Part shown: positions 10,717 to 23,520 of the stretch, piece by piece | Layout of the letters: every line of letters starts with the position of its first letter | Position numbering within the stretch: the first letter of the stretch is position 1 | Source of the DNA: Erythrophleum ivorense | Taxonomy: Eukaryota; Streptophyta; Magnoliopsida; Fabales; Fabaceae | NCBI GenBank assembly: GCA_026724425.1 | Contig: JAIUCV010000002.1 | Location: 3,725,001-3,789,000, forward strand | Direction of reading: 5' to 3' | DNA length: 64,000 nt | Program-made: the position numbers and the translations under genes | Notes under the pieces: model-generated | The model's database searches: none | What the model saw: only the letters and a program-made list of their open reading frames with translations | What the model was told of the DNA's origin: nothing

Positions 10717-13700
10717 ATGGGTAGCTACAGAGAGGCTAATGCTATGTCAAAGGGTGAAGCTATGAGTCCGGCAGCACAGCTGTTTCATGCACCAACCTTA
10801 AACTGTTATGTCATTGCCTCCATTGGAAGCAAGACTAGAATCAACCCTCAAGTCATTAAAGAAGGTTTACGCCACACTTTGCTCAAGCATCCCAGGTTCA
10901 CTAGCAAGCTGGTAATTAATTGCTATACCTATATCTCTCTGCATATTCTGTGTTTCTTCTTTTGTTGCAATATCATATAGTTTTCTTCTCCTTTATGCTA
11001 TAGTTATGTCTCTCTCTTTTTTGATCTTCCTTTTCTGTATTGAACTTGATCGGATTTGCTTTGCATGCATATCTTAAGGCACTTTTGGGTTTTGTCATGA
11101 ACTTTGGTTAACTGCTGCATTCTGTCCTCTGCCAATAATGATGATACAAGTAAAGAGAAGAAAGATTAGTTTCTTTTACTTTCGATTGAAAAAAGGGAAA
11201 TTATTATGTAGCTTGATCCGCCAAGGTTGACATACCACAAAATATTAGATATGTAAATCAAAATCTCAATAGTGAATCGTTCCTTAGCAATGCCACAGGT
11301 CTGATTCAAAATTACTGTACCTTTGCAGTTCAAGATGAGACTTTTGACATAAATGGCTTGTTTTAATATAGGTTTATTTTTGGCAAAAGTTTTTATTTTT
11401 TCTCAAAAATTTGGAATTATTGTCAATTTCGTTCCAAATACTTATCTAATATTAATTTTATCTTATATGTTCGTCAAAATTTTTAATGTCATTTTAAATG
11501 TTACTTTTATTAATTAAATTAATAAAAATTAATAATTTGTTATCACAGGTGAACTAATGGTTATTATAGCATGTCAAAGTAGATTATATATGATCATATT
11601 ATTTAATTTTATGAAGTTGTAGTTACTATTCTTTTTTAACCCTCTGCCATTGAGAAAACACTCAATTCAAGTTGACAAAGTTTCTAATTTAAAAATTTAG
11701 ATTTGATCCGTATATGTGTAATGACACATTATCAAATTTATTAATTTAATTGACCGGCTTAGCATTTGAGATGACATTGAGAATTTTAATAAAAATGTAA
11801 AATAAAATTAATACAAAATAAATATTCAAAACAAAATTCAGTGTGACCCATACTTTATCATTTTTGCTAACTAAGTTGATACTCTTCTCAACTTTGAAAA
11901 GTAAATAAAGGAGAGGAAAGAGAAATAAAATAAGACAACACGATATATTATGACAGGGTCAGTCTTCCCCAAACTTACCCTGCTCATTATGGTTTTCCAT
12001 CCTTTTCATTTGATTATCAACACGACGTAGAATTTCGTTAAGATTAAGGGTGATGAGCGAATAAGTTCTTGTAGATATGGCCCTAGATGGCTCAACTTGT
12101 AAACGACAAGTCGCATTCCAGGGGCGTTCTTGGTATCCATCACAACGCCCCGTTTCCCAACCCCCACCCCCCGTCCTCCTCCTTACATGATCATTCCCAT
12201 GACCTATATAGCTTAAAAAGCCGTAATAAATTTCTTTTCTTATCTTTATATAAATCCCAAAAAAACAAAGAAAAAATAAAGAGGGTTTGGAGAATTAATT
12301 TTGGCATACACTGACAGCTATTGGATAATGGTTTTTTGTCTTTTTCATCTCATATTGGATAATTAATGAGAAAAACTAAATTTTATCAGTTTATATATTA
12401 TTTTCTTTAATTTTTTTTGCAGGTTAAGAAAGGAAGAAAAGCTAGATGGAGTCCAACAACAGTTGACTTAGACAAGCACGTGATAGTTCCCGAGATAGAC
12501 CCCAAAATAGACTTCCCAGACCGATTTGTCGAAGACTACATTTCCAACTTCACCAAAACTCCGTTAGACCCAAGCAAGCCATTGTGGGAGCTTCACCTCC
12601 TCAACATCAAAACCTCCAATGCAGAAGGACTTGGCATTTTCCGAATCCACCACTCACTTGGAGATGGTGCCTCTCTCATCTCACTCCTCCTCGCTGCTAC
12701 TCGCAAAGCCGCTGACCCACAAGCCTTACCCTCTCTGCCCGTCATGAACAGGGCCTCGTCAGACTCAGCCTCACCTCGTTCGACCTCGTTCTGGCTCTTA
12801 TTCTTGGCTATTTTCTCGGGGCTAAGGTTGATTTGGAACACTGTGGTGGATATGATTATGTTTTTTACGACCATTTTGTTCCTCGGAGACACCCACACTC
12901 CTCTCAAAGGTGCACCTGGGGTTGAGCACAAAACGAAGCGCTTTGTGTACCGCAACGTTAGTTTGGATGACATCAAGCTCGTCAAGAACACCATGAAAGT
13001 GGTAACTCCTTCCCTCCCCTTTTAATCTCTTTTGTCCACTAAGTAGCGTTTTCCTTGATGCTCTACGTCAGTGAATCGGGCCACATAATATGCAGTTGTA
13101 TGTAAAGTTGTGTATCTAACAATAGTACAGTTATCAGAACTTTTCCTTCATAGAGAGGACTCTGGCCTGTGTGGTATTTGTCCCTTCAATTTTAAAGGCC
13201 CTTTATGGTTCTAGAAGGGAAAAGCTTTTTAACTGATCATATTCAGGTTCCTGTTTTTATGTATATGGTCATAAACTCAGATGCAGAGTTGTCCTTTCAG
13301 GTAGATGTGGAAGTTAAGTTTCCTTCTTTTCATATTTATATTATTCATGTAAAGTGTTTTGTTTTCTGGTTGGATATGAATTATTAGACCATCAATGATG
13401 TTTTACTGGGAATCACACAAGCTGGTCTGGCTCGCTACACGAATCGGATACAGGGTTAGTTTTTTTTTTTTTTTTCATTTTCATGTAATGACATGCTGCT
13501 TGTAATCATAGTTTTTTCTGAAAAACTAAAAAATAAAAAATAAAAAATAAAAAGGACATGACCACAAAGTTAGAACTTACAAATATAGGCACCCAAAAAG
13601 TTCAATTAGCACCTTATAATGAGTTTTTAGCACATCTCTTATAAGCAGGTGTGAATGCAAATGGTGTTGCACCAAAGCAGAAACGACCAAACAATATCTT

Positions 13701-14594
13701 CAAAGACATCAGGCTTAGGGCAGCCATTCTTTTTAACGTTAGACCAACTGCAGGAATCCAGGTGAATTCGGCTTGAAAATTGAAAAACTCAAGTTCTTGT
13801 AGAAACATATTAATATAGGTTTTTATAGATGAGGTGGCACAGACAAGATAGTTAATAATATGCTAAACTCAAATTGTCAAACACCATGTTGTTAAATTAG
13901 GATCTGGCAGATATGATGGCTGAGAAATCCAAGGTCAAATGGGGTAATTGGATAGGATACATCATCCTCCCTTTTGCCATCGCTTTACAAGAGGACCCCT
14001 TAGAATATGTTCGTCAAGCGAAGTCCACCATCGACCGCAAGAAGCAGTCCCTTGAAGCTATTTGCACTTTCGGTTGTGCAAAGTTGGCACTCAAGATATT
14101 TGGAATGAAGGTACGCGCGGAAAACATCTTTCACGTTACAGCCTAAAATAGCAGAAGAAAAGATGGCATATTGTATAATTTTTTTATATGTAGGTGGCTG
14201 CTGCTATAACACACAGAGTTCTGTATAACACAACTTTGACCTTCTCTAACGTTGTTGGTCCCATGGAAGAAATTAGCTTCTGTGGTCATCCCGTGACATA
14301 CCTTGCCCCTAGTGTATATGGGCATCCACATGTAAGTATTGATTCATCAATTTCTCGCTCAAATTCATGATTCTGTTTCAGTCTCTATTGATTCCGATTT
14401 CCAAAGCATTTTTTTAATTTGTTTTGCAGGCACTCACCATCCATTTCCTAAGCTATGTTAATAAGATGACGATTTCCATAGCAGTGGACCCAAGCGTCAT
14501 TCCTGATCCACACTTACTTTGTGATGATTTGGAAGCATCGCTCAAACTCGTCACTGATGTTGTTAAGAAAACGCTCATTCCGGATATCGTATAG
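10717..14594 (+). CDS. Wax ester synthase/diacylglycerol O-acyltransferase (WSD1-like)
   Basis: Seven exons: 10717-10911, 12423-13001, 13388-13454, 13649-13761, 13901-14110, 14194-14331 and 14430-14594. All have GT-AG introns and sum to 1467 bp (488 residues), the normal length for plant WSD proteins. These membrane enzymes join fatty alcohols to fatty acyl-CoA to make wax esters, and can acylate diacylglycerol, usually at the ER for cuticular wax. The catalytic acyltransferase motif HHxxxDG is intact as 'HHSLGDG' (residues 141-147), inside 'FRIHHSLGDGASL'. Other family marks are 'MSPAAQLFHAP' and 'NPQVIKEGLRHTLLKHPRF' in exon 1, 'KPLWELHLL' in exon 2, 'TINDVLLGITQAGL' in exon 3, and the C-terminal 'TFSNVVGPMEEI', 'HALTIHFLSYVNKMTISIAVDP'-type block. 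A hydrophobic segment at about residues 187-220 fits the single predicted membrane span. Intron 1 (1.5 kb) holds a foldback repeat. No lesion is seen; which alcohols or acyl chains it uses cannot be told from sequence. Confidence 0.95.
11425..11838. repeat. Foldback element in WSD intron 1, about 120-bp arms
   Basis: The left arm (about 11425-11547) and the reverse complement of the right arm (about 11715-11838) run colinear: 'aattt.gtt..aaata.tt', then 'attaattttat.tta', then '.tcaatgtca' and 'ttaattaaattaataaa'. They are separated by about 170 bp. The spliced-out RNA could form a long imperfect hairpin. It is probably a MITE, but ends and target-site duplication are unclear. Confidence 0.6.
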
Positions 14595-14616
14595 AGGAAA
14601 AAATCTTAAGCAGTAT

Positions 14617-14803
14617 TTATATTTTTATTATCAATTTATTTAATTAAAATATGATAAATATATAATTTTTTAATAATATTATGACAGTATATATTTTTAC
14701 AGACAATTATATAAATTTTTAATTAAACTATACATTTGTCATAATATTATCAAAAAATTATACATTTATTATATTTTAACTGAAAATTTTGATAATAAAA
14801 ATA
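14617..14803. mobile_element. Foldback MITE, about 70-bp arms (family copy at 39131-39290)
   Basis: 'tatttttattatcaattt' at the left is matched in reverse complement by 'ttttgataataaaaatata' at the right, and pairing continues through 'ttaaaatatgataaatatat' and 'ataatattatgaca'. It begins about 22 bp after the WSD stop codon, so it likely contributes the 3' UTR or polyadenylation region. The same element ends recur near 39.1-39.3 kb. Confidence 0.6.
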
Positions 14804-14979
14804 TAAAAAAATGCATTAAATATTATCTATCATATAAATATGTGTTATCTAAGAGTGTGTGTTTGTTGCTTCAAATAAAATAAAATTTATCTTTTTATCT
14901 GTACCAAATTAATATATGAACTAGCCATGTAGTTTCTATTATATTTGATGTTATCGAAGTGAGGATTAGTGATAAAAAA

Positions 14980-15302
14980 TTGGCATAAATATCATTTTAG
15001 TTCCTTGATTTATTTGTTAGCTATGATTTGATTTCTTAATTTTTTTAATTTAATCCTTTGACTTTTAATTAGTACCATATTTGTCTTTTTCCATTATATC
15101 TATCAAGAATTTTTTTTGATTACATATCAAGAATTATTTTGATACATTAAAAAACATTAAAACATTATTTTAGAACACTAAAAATGTTAAGGGCCATTTT
15201 AAAACATTAATCAAAGTTAAGAGACAAGATACTAATTGAAAATTGAGGGATTAAATTAAAATGAATAAATAATTTAAGGGATCAAAATAATAATTACACC
15301 TA
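14980..15302. mobile_element. Foldback MITE, about 320 bp
   Basis: Left sequence containing 'taaatatcattttagttcc', 'ttaatttaatcc' and 'aattagtacca.atttgtct' is matched in reverse complement by the right half. The right half carries 'gggatcaaaata', 'gggattaaatta' and 'agacaagatactaatt'. The arms are about 110-120 bp. 'Tttagtccctc'-style interiors are common to several elements in this window. Confidence 0.6.
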
Positions 15303-15581
15303 ATAGAATTTAGTAACTAGTAAGGAGTTTTAAGTTTGAATTCTTATTTCTTCGTGCACTAAAAAAATTAATCATACGTAAATTTCTTATTATATTAATT
15401 TGATCTTATTTTATTTCCCCAAAAAAATTATCCTATCCTTTTTTTCTGCTTTAATTTGGGCTATCTTATTTGATTTTCGGTCAATAGTTAATCATTTTAT
15501 TATATATATATTTTGGTAATGAAGTTAAAAGGAAAAAGTTAAAAATTTTACTACATTTCTAGTATATTCTTTAGCGGGCTA

Positions 15582-15767
15582 GAAAGATAGCCCAAATTAC
15601 GGGCCCGAGGGCCCATTGGAGGGTTAAAACAAAAGAATATAAAAACTATATTGACCCCTAAAAAAAACACCTTATTGATTAGTTCTGGAATTTTCCACTT
15701 CTTTCCTTTTTCTGCTGGGCTACTAAAGTACTGCCATTCCGAGCGAATGAGGCCACCTTAAACCCTA
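15582..15767 (+). promoter_or_regulatory. BOB1-like promoter: site II motifs and telo-box
   Basis: GGCCCA/GCCCAA site II-type motifs lie at about 15582-15616, and a telo-box AAACCCTA lies at 15760-15767, just upstream of the start codon at 15800. Site II plus telo-box is the established promoter pattern of plant housekeeping and growth-associated genes, which fits a constitutive chaperone-like protein. No clear TATA box is needed with this layout. Confidence 0.55.
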
Positions 15768-15799
15768 CTCCAGAGTCGAGAGAGAAAGTTGATTCCGCC

Positions 15800-18313
15800 A
15801 TGGCTATAATCTCTGATTTTCATGAGGATGAGCAGGATAAGTCTCAGGCCAAACCATCCGCATCGTCGTCGTCTTCTTCGTCTTCACAACCGTCTTCCTT
15901 TAGCGCTGAATTTGATCCATCGAATCCAACAAATTTTCTGGAGAAGGTCTTCGACTTCGTCGCCCAAGAAAGTGAGTTCCTCGGGAAGGAGACTGCTGAA
16001 AAGGAGATTACATCGCTGGTGCGAGCTGCAAAGGAGAAGAAGAAGAAAAAGAGAGAGGAGCTGAGGGCCTCCGAGGAGAGGTTGAAAGCTGAGAAAAGGT
16101 TGAAGGGAGAGAAGACGGAAGCGAAGCAAGAGAAGGAAGAAAAAGTGGAGGATAAGAAGGAGGAAAGTGGCTCGAGAGGTAAGGATTAAGGCATTTTGCT
16201 TGTAAATGTGAGACTTGCCCTAGGATAGTTTCTGTATTTCTTTCATTTTGATGAAATATGACGGATGATTTACAAAGAAAAAAAAAAGCTATACAGTAAG
16301 GTTGAGAGTGCATTTCTTAGCCGAAAATTTCTTAAACGAGCAGGGCGAAGATGCGGTATTGTTGCTAGTACATCTTATTAGTTAGAAATTTAACATCTGA
16401 CATGTTATAAATTTTTAATCGAAAAATTGGTCCCTGAGGTGTTTGTCTAGTTGTTTTGTCGGTCACGGCATGATCAATTTGGTTTGGTGTTTATATATTC
16501 AGGGGTAATATAATGCTAACTTTGTGAGTATTGAATGTGTGAGATTGGGAAAGGGGCTGTGATGTACTTGTGAGCTGTTGAGGTTAGTGATCAGTGATTA
16601 TTGTGGCCTTTAGCTGGAAAACGATTTTTTGCACCACAATCTATCCTATGTGAGATACTAGATTTTCGCCGTTGAGGGATTATATTTGTTTAGGGTTTTG
16701 GTTTTCTGTGATTTATTTAGCATTTGTCATTTTTTTTCCCTTTTCAATTCTGGACTTCTGGAGTTCCTTCCTTGTTATCTTGCCGATCCACTTTGACTAG
16801 GAGGCGAGAGGCATTTGCATTTTTATTTCCTGCCCTCCCATATAATTGGTGGCTCCTTGCTAAAATGCCTGACAGCCTAGAGGAATTATCTCTTCTATAT
16901 TTCTGTTGAATTTAATGAGATTGAAAATGTTGTCTGAAGCATTGAATTTTTTCCTCCCGTTTATATATCTGTACAGTTCCTAACAAAGGCAATGGCCTGG
17001 ATCTGGAGAAATATTCTTGGACTCAGACTCTCCAGGAGGTCAATGTAATTGTTCCAGTGCCAAATGGAACCAAATCAAGGTTTGTTGTCTGTGAGATAAA
17101 GAAAAACCATCTTAAAGTTGGACTCAGGGGACAGCCTCCAATTATTGACGTAAGTTTGTGCTCAAAGTTCTATCACTCATTGTTAAATGAAAATTCTCTT
17201 TCTGATGGATGATATGTTAATGTCTTTTGGTTGATTTTTTTTTTTAAATGCCTTGACTGATGTTGATTTAAAAATTCTCAGGGGGAGCTACATAGTACTG
17301 TCAAGCCTGATGACTGCTATTGGAGCATAGGTATGAGACTAATTATCCATGGATAAACATCTTAAGTTACCATAATAATAGCGTATAAATGGATGAGTTA
17401 TCAAACAAAGGTTTGGAAAACCAAGCTTGCACCATTCATACTGCATCTGCATTGTGTCCATACATGAACTAATAATTGAAAGTTGCGTGGTTGCAAGTGG
17501 TTTAAGGAGTGACATGCCTTAGTGATTCATTGGTGAGGAGTCATGACCTACATGTATGTTACTTATTATGTATAAACCTGATTTTGCAGAGGATCAAAAT
17601 GCTCTTTCTATACTTCTGACCAAGCATGATCAAATGAACTGGTGGAAGTGTCTGGTAAAGGGTGACCCTGAAATTGACACACAAAAAGTTGAACCTGAAA
17701 ACAGCAAACTGTCCGACCTGGATCCTGAGACACGACAGACTGTTGAAAAGATGATGGTAACTGATTGTTGATTTAATTGATTTTTAAATTCGTTATGTAA
17801 CTCATAATTTGTATGTATCTATTGCTGCTTAAAATCCTTGTGTATAATGTATACAAGTGAATCCATTTACTGGAGTTAATACTTTCTAAAATGATGCCAT
17901 ATCTGTTATTCAGTATGCTTTTAAAATGATGTTGCAGAACCTTGCACATACTAAGTCTTGTCTTTACAAGGTTGAAAGGGTTGAGCTTTTGAATATCGTT
18001 AGGATATATCTTGAACTGAAAGTGCTCAGGATTTCAGAGTGTCTAGGTTTATTGGTTAATGATTCTCTTGTACTGCTGTACAGTTTGACCAGAGGCAGAA
18101 GTCTATGGGCCTCCCTACCAGTGATGAGCTCCAGAAACAGGAAATTTTAAAGAAATTTATGGCGGAGGTAAACACTTGATTCTTACTGACATAAGTAATA
18201 GATTTATCTTAACATACTTAAATTGAACCCCTCGCTTCACTGGTTTACTAATGCGTACTCGTAATTTCTTTCAGCATCCGGAGATGGACTTCTCCAGGGC
18301 TAAAATTTCATAA
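15800..18313 (+). CDS. BOB1: NudC/CS-domain protein, BOBBER1-like
   Basis: Six exons: 15800-16178, 16977-17149, 17282-17330, 17590-17756, 18084-18167 and 18275-18313. They give 891 bp (296 residues) with consistent phase and GT-AG introns. The protein has a serine-rich N-terminus (residues 20-35) and a NudC N-terminal helix, 'FLEKVFDFVAQESEFL' (46-61). A long lysine/glutamate-rich coiled region follows (about 75-125), then a CS (p23/HSP20-like) domain from 'YSWTQTLQEVNVIVPVP' to 'LTKHDQMNWWKCLVKGDPEI'. The tail is 'GLPTSDELQKQEILKKFMAEHPEMDFSRAKIS'-like, cut here by splice sites. That tail and domain order are those of Arabidopsis BOBBER1, a non-canonical small heat-shock protein needed for normal development and thermotolerance. 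It acts as a cytosolic chaperone and enters heat-shock granules. The ATG is the first in frame after the telo-box leader. No lesions seen; a BOB2-type paralogue is the alternative name. Confidence 0.94.
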
Positions 18314-18639
18314 AGTGTTGTGTTGCTGTTGGCATACTTTTATAGTCTGATGTCACATACGGCTTAACCGGCCCTCTTTCCTGTATTGGTGGTCCCTTGG
18401 TTGCTGTTTTCTGTATTCCGTGCAGATACACTTTGGGTTGAGAACGATAAAACTTAGTTCATAAATTTTGTGGATGAGAAGATGTGCTTAGAGTTAATAT
18501 GAAATGTTGCCTTTCAATTGGATTTACTTTGGGATTATTTTGTCCGATCATTTCTTCTCTATGCTGTGTGGTCTAAGGTTAGATCTAACATGCAGGGACT
18601 GGGATTACTTTGAGTGCTATATGTTTGCAACTATTGCCG

Positions 18640-18870
18640 CGTTTGGCTGTAATAATTTTGTACTGTAGAGTTAGGAATGGAATAGGAATTCTCATGCATG
18701 CTTGGTTGGAGTTTTGGATTTTGGAATCCATTGCTTAACTAACCTCTATTTCCCTGTTTGACTGAATTTGGATTTCATCCAACATGTGATGGAATCATGT
18801 TCTGGAATGAGATTTTTTTTTCTTTAATCTATAATGCCCTTAATGAAATAAGAAGAAAATTCGCATTTTG
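18640..18870. repeat. MITE-like 'cgtttgg' fragment downstream of BOB1
   Basis: 'ccgcgtttggctgtaat' begins a stretch with repeated 'ggaatgg', 'ggaattctc' and 'tttggatttcatcc' phrases. This is the style of plant PIF/Harbinger- or hAT-derived MITEs. The second terminus is not resolved. Confidence 0.3.
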
Positions 18871-19335
18871 TATTTTAATATGCTTTTCTATTAATGGTAA
18901 CTTGAAAATAATTTTTTACAAAATAAAAAAATAATAATGAATCTTAATGATTTATAACATTATAAAAAAAATTATGTACAAATTACAAAATAAGAATGAT
19001 CAATCTAGTACTTTTTAATATTGTAATAAAAAATTATATTATATTGGTTAGTTCAATTGAAAAATCGATGAATTAGACTATAGTCTAACTCGGAGAAGTC
19101 TAAAAGTTGGCATTTTAAGAATTGGTTAACCATGGTCAAAAATTGAGTTTGTCCAGCTAATTTTTGTTGAAAACTATCCTTTCCTTGGTTGGTTGAACCG
19201 GTCTTCATATATTCCATGAGTGCGCTTTCCACCCGTCTCGAGCTCGTACCTTATAGCTTTAACAAAATGATGAGAGCCGCTTCACGTGTGAATGCTTGTC
19301 ATTTAAACTGTGCTTGTCACTTAAACTATGCAAAC

Positions 19336-19366
<31 letters not shown>

Positions 19367-21728
19367 TACATATATCTTAAGTATTTCTTCCAAAAGAATT
19401 CAGCCCACGGTTCAAATTCTGTCCCTCAAAGCTTCCCAAAGTGCTTATTGCCACTAGACTTGCAAGTATTTATCATTCTGTTGGTGCAAACTTATATATA
19501 TATATATATATATATATACATGTTAATTAATTTTTCCAAAACAACACAACTCATGAATTGAGCCCATGACCCTTTGAAAGATAAGGGATGTCTACCAAGT
19601 CTATTACTTTAAACATGTGAAAGTAGCAGCAAATATTTATATAAATATATTAATAAAATAATATTAAAATTATTATATATTTATTTATTACTATCGATTG
19701 AAATACAATCAACTACGATCGAACTAATAAACTTTGAATTAGTACTTTTATCGATTCAACGGCCAATTCGATTTTAAAAGTATTACTTTTTAATAATGGT
19801 GTCTTTATATTAGAGTATTTAAAAATATTTTGTACAAATTAAAAATATAAAAAAGGAATATTGTAAAATTTTTTATTATGAGTATTTTAAAAAATTTTCA
19901 ACATATTAAAATGAAAAAGAATGAATGGTTTAACATTTATTTGCATTAAAGTATTATAGTTATTTGTTTAATTTTTGGTTGATCCATGTAATATATTTAT
20001 TCAATTAAAATATAATATATATTTCTTCCTATAATATATTAAATATAATTATCAATTTTAAAATTTTATGTCATCAAAATTTATTTTTATTTTTATTTCT
20101 ATAAAAATTATTTTATGTACCAATCAGACTTATAGATGTTGTAGATTTGGCCTAAAAATTAGCAGATCAAATTTATAATAAATAAACATGTTAAGTATAA
20201 TTTTTAAAAATCACCTTTGACATGCGTGTTTAATATATTATGTTGAGACAAGAATTTCACAAAGGTGCACGAGTGCGGCCGTTTGCTATGGTTGATCGGC
20301 AGTTCCGAAATCCAAAATGTGTGTAAATCATAATGTTGTTATATAATTTCATTTCATTATAATTGACTTTTGAGGAATTAAATTTGATGTGAGAGAGGTG
20401 GAATGAGAATGCTTTCGTGAATTATTCTAGTCCGTTTGTAATTTTCGTTATAGCTAGTATGATGCAAAGCAATTCTGCTAGCTTGACTGTCAAACTGCCC
20501 ATTTGGTATTTAGCAGTATTCATCAATTGTGTTTATTGTGCTTGTTTATTATAATTATTTTTTATTAATTACGTGCAATGTTTATTGTATTTGCAATTAT
20601 TATTTAATATTATTTTTTATTTTTTATTTTTTAAATAAAGGTGCAAAAATTATTTTTTTTCATCCCTTCTTAAATAATAATTTGACATTGAATCTCCCCT
20701 TAAAATGTAAAAAGTTATACACCTGGATATCACAAATTATCATGAGTAGGGTATTGTAATTTCTTTTTCCAGATTCATATTTACTTTGATGAAGAAAAAT
20801 TATTCCTATTAAATTCTTAAATTGCATCTGGATCCATTTCCTAAACAAGTTTTATTTACATAAATTTATTCATATAAAATATCTCAAATAACTATTAATT
20901 AATGTAATTTAAAATTAACAAAATGTTATTTGAATGGTATTTTTCTAGGATCAGAGCTGGAACCTTAAAAATACTTTAAAAATTCCATATCGATATGAAA
21001 TATTGTTAACTTTTACCATCATAAAGGGTCAATACACTGAAATTGTCGGTTGAAAGCTGGAACTATTTGTGCCCTTTTTTACTATTTATCTGTGTCCTTA
21101 TTTCTATGAGTCATTTAATATTATGGCCAAATTTGGTAAACCAGTGACAAGAGATATTCTTCTTACTCAAAATTTTGAAATTTCTGAATGAAGAATTTTC
21201 ACACGTATTAAATCATTTTTTGAGAACCGAATATTTTCATTTGTAAGTTAATCAATTATAAAATTATTTAAAACAATCAAAATTATTGTCAATTCTTGTT
21301 GTGAATGTTTGTATCTAAATCCATTTAACTTTTTAATTATTTTTTAGGTGAGTCAACCTGAATTTAAATATAACTACATTTTAATTGTGAGGTTGATTTA
21401 AAAAATTGTCCAAGTAACTTTACTCTAATTTTCTTTACTTTTTTTTATCCTGAGAAGTGTTCCTTGATTCAACTTTTACACTCATGGTTATACACCACTA
21501 CTGTATGGGTATGTATTATGCAGCGTAATTCAAATTTTTATAAATATAATTTCATGTACAATTAGTATATAGTTGTGTGAATAAACTTATATAAATAATT
21601 TGATTCAAACAAATTTATTAGCGGGAAATTGGAAGTCCGCAGAACAAAACTGACGAAAATAAAAAGTCCTTGAAAATAGATTGGTTTACATTCTTTTTTT
21701 TTTTTCACACTGAACTTCAGTTTTTTTT
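18871..21728. other. Intergenic AT-rich DNA with TA microsatellites
   Basis: (TA)n runs lie at about 19337-19361 and 19493-19518; open frames across them are artefacts of the repeats. A slightly GC-richer patch around 20260-20320 matches nothing I recognise. No gene supported. Confidence 0.55.
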
Positions 21729-21742
21729 GGGGGGGGGGGGGG
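21729..21742. repeat. Homopolymer run of 14 G
   Basis: An unusually long G run directly follows a T run in very AT-rich DNA. It is sensitive to sequencing error, so length may be approximate. Confidence 0.8.
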
Positions 21743-21775
21743 AAGCTTAGATAAATTAAAGGAAATATTATATTT

Positions 21776-23070
21776 AACGATTTAAATTTTTTAAAATTTA
21801 TAACAAATGATCTTAAAACTTAAAATTATTTTTAAAGATTAAAATTATTATTAAATTTTAGGAGATTTATTATTCAATTTAAAAAAGGTATTATTAAATT
21901 TTAAAAAAATTTAATTTAAATGACTTTGATGGTAACCCTCTTAAAATTTAATAATAATTTTTTAAAATTATAATAGTAAGTGATAGTAATTTTAGTTATT
22001 AAGAATCATTTCAATTTTTAAGCTTTTATTATAAATTTTATAAAATTTAAATATTTAAATGTAGTTTTTTCTAAATTTAATGTGTTATAATGATTCGTGA
22101 ATGTCTGTGCGGCAAAATTGACCGATATAATTAGAATAGATGAGAAAATGAAATGTAAAATTACATGGCCACCTTTAATATGATAAAAAGGAATAGAATG
22201 AAATTTAGAAAAAGGGAAAAAAGTATAATAAATAAGAAATTATATTTGTGTTTTTATTTTTTAATAAAAAATTAATGTTAAATAATGATAAAAAAGACAT
22301 AATAGAAATCTTTTAATTTTTTAAGTAATTTTTATTTCATTGAATGTACTGCTATGTACTAAATGTAGATGTAAGAAAAATTGTGTGGTATATAAAATTT
22401 AAAAATAAAAAATAATTTTAGTACTTATATTATAAAAAATAATAAAAAATAAATATTATTAAATGATAATCACAAAAATATAATAAATATTATACATTTT
22501 TTTTTTTTGAAATATCAAATGAGTTGCAAGTGATAGTTTGAGAGCATCGTAATCCTTTGCCAGGTCATAAGGCTATACAGACGCTCCACATGTTGAGGTC
22601 TAATTGGTCTCGAGCTCTGCAAAAGTACATGCATTGTCAAGTGAGGGAAAGATACTTGAATGATGGCTTGGAAAATTATATGAAAAGATGTAGCTTGTAA
22701 AATTTATAATTAGGTGCAAAAAAGTAATAATCTTTAAAATTTTAATAATAAATATTTTAAAATTTGATAATAATTATATTTTTTAAAAATAATTTTAAAT
22801 TTTAAGATCTTTTATTATAAATTTTATAAGATTTAAATCCTTTGATATGATTTTTTCATGAATCAAATAATATCACTCTTATGACATTAATTTTCTTGCA
22901 TTAAATAGTAACTCCTCTAAATCTAATAATAAATATTTTAAAATTTAATTTTAATTTTAATTTTAATTTTTTTAAATATTTTGTTATAAATTTTACAAGA
23001 TTTAGATCTTTAGATATGATTTTACAATTAATCAAATGATGCCAGCCTTATGGCATTATGATGTCTCCCA
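21776..23070. repeat. Cluster of related AT-rich foldback/tandem units
   Basis: About 21776-21865 and 21945-22070 are inverted relative to each other (shared 'aaattttataaaatttataa' and 'attattaaattttaagag' themes). Two direct copies follow at about 22735-22890 and 22915-23065. Both contain 'ttataaattttataagattt', then a 'ga.ttaga.atgatttt' block, 'aatcaaatgatg' and a 'ttatggcatta' end. It is probably a nest of MITE copies; boundaries are approximate. Confidence 0.5.
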
Positions 23071-23520
23071 AAAATATTGGGCTTGACCCATCGTGTAGCG
23101 AAATCAACCCAAATCTGAGAGTTTGACTACCACCCCAAAATATTCCCCTTTCCATGACCACCAAAATATTTTGTAAGGCACACTTCCAACTAAAGAATAA
23201 ACAATGGAAAATCAATAACATCGCTAATTTTTTAATTATTCAAAAGAATAACTAATTGGAAATTTCCAATTTAAGCCCTCGTCCCTTTCTTGTTTGTGTT
23301 GGAAGCTAGTGTGATAAATTGATAATGACAAATTTGGCGTGTTGTTTTTGCAATGAGGACATGGAGGGTTATTGGGCTTTCTGGGCCCATCGATTGGAAT
23401 AATGTTTTCTCTGCGTGAGGATAGTTAAATCCAATAATAGGAGTATGGAATAGAAGGTTGACATAACACCGGACAGGTCTGGAAGCGAAGGGGAAAGCAC
23501 AGGCTTACACTCTCCCACTC

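Noticed and set aside
12593..12994. 133-codon minus-strand frame
   Set aside because: Shadow of WSD exon 2, whose sense-strand coding is unambiguous.
15822..16313. Extra frames over BOB1 exon 1
   Set aside because: Shadows produced by the lysine/glutamate- and serine-coding repeats of the real exon.
19189..19561. Small plus-strand open frames ending in IYIYIY runs
   Set aside because: They read through TA microsatellites; not genes.
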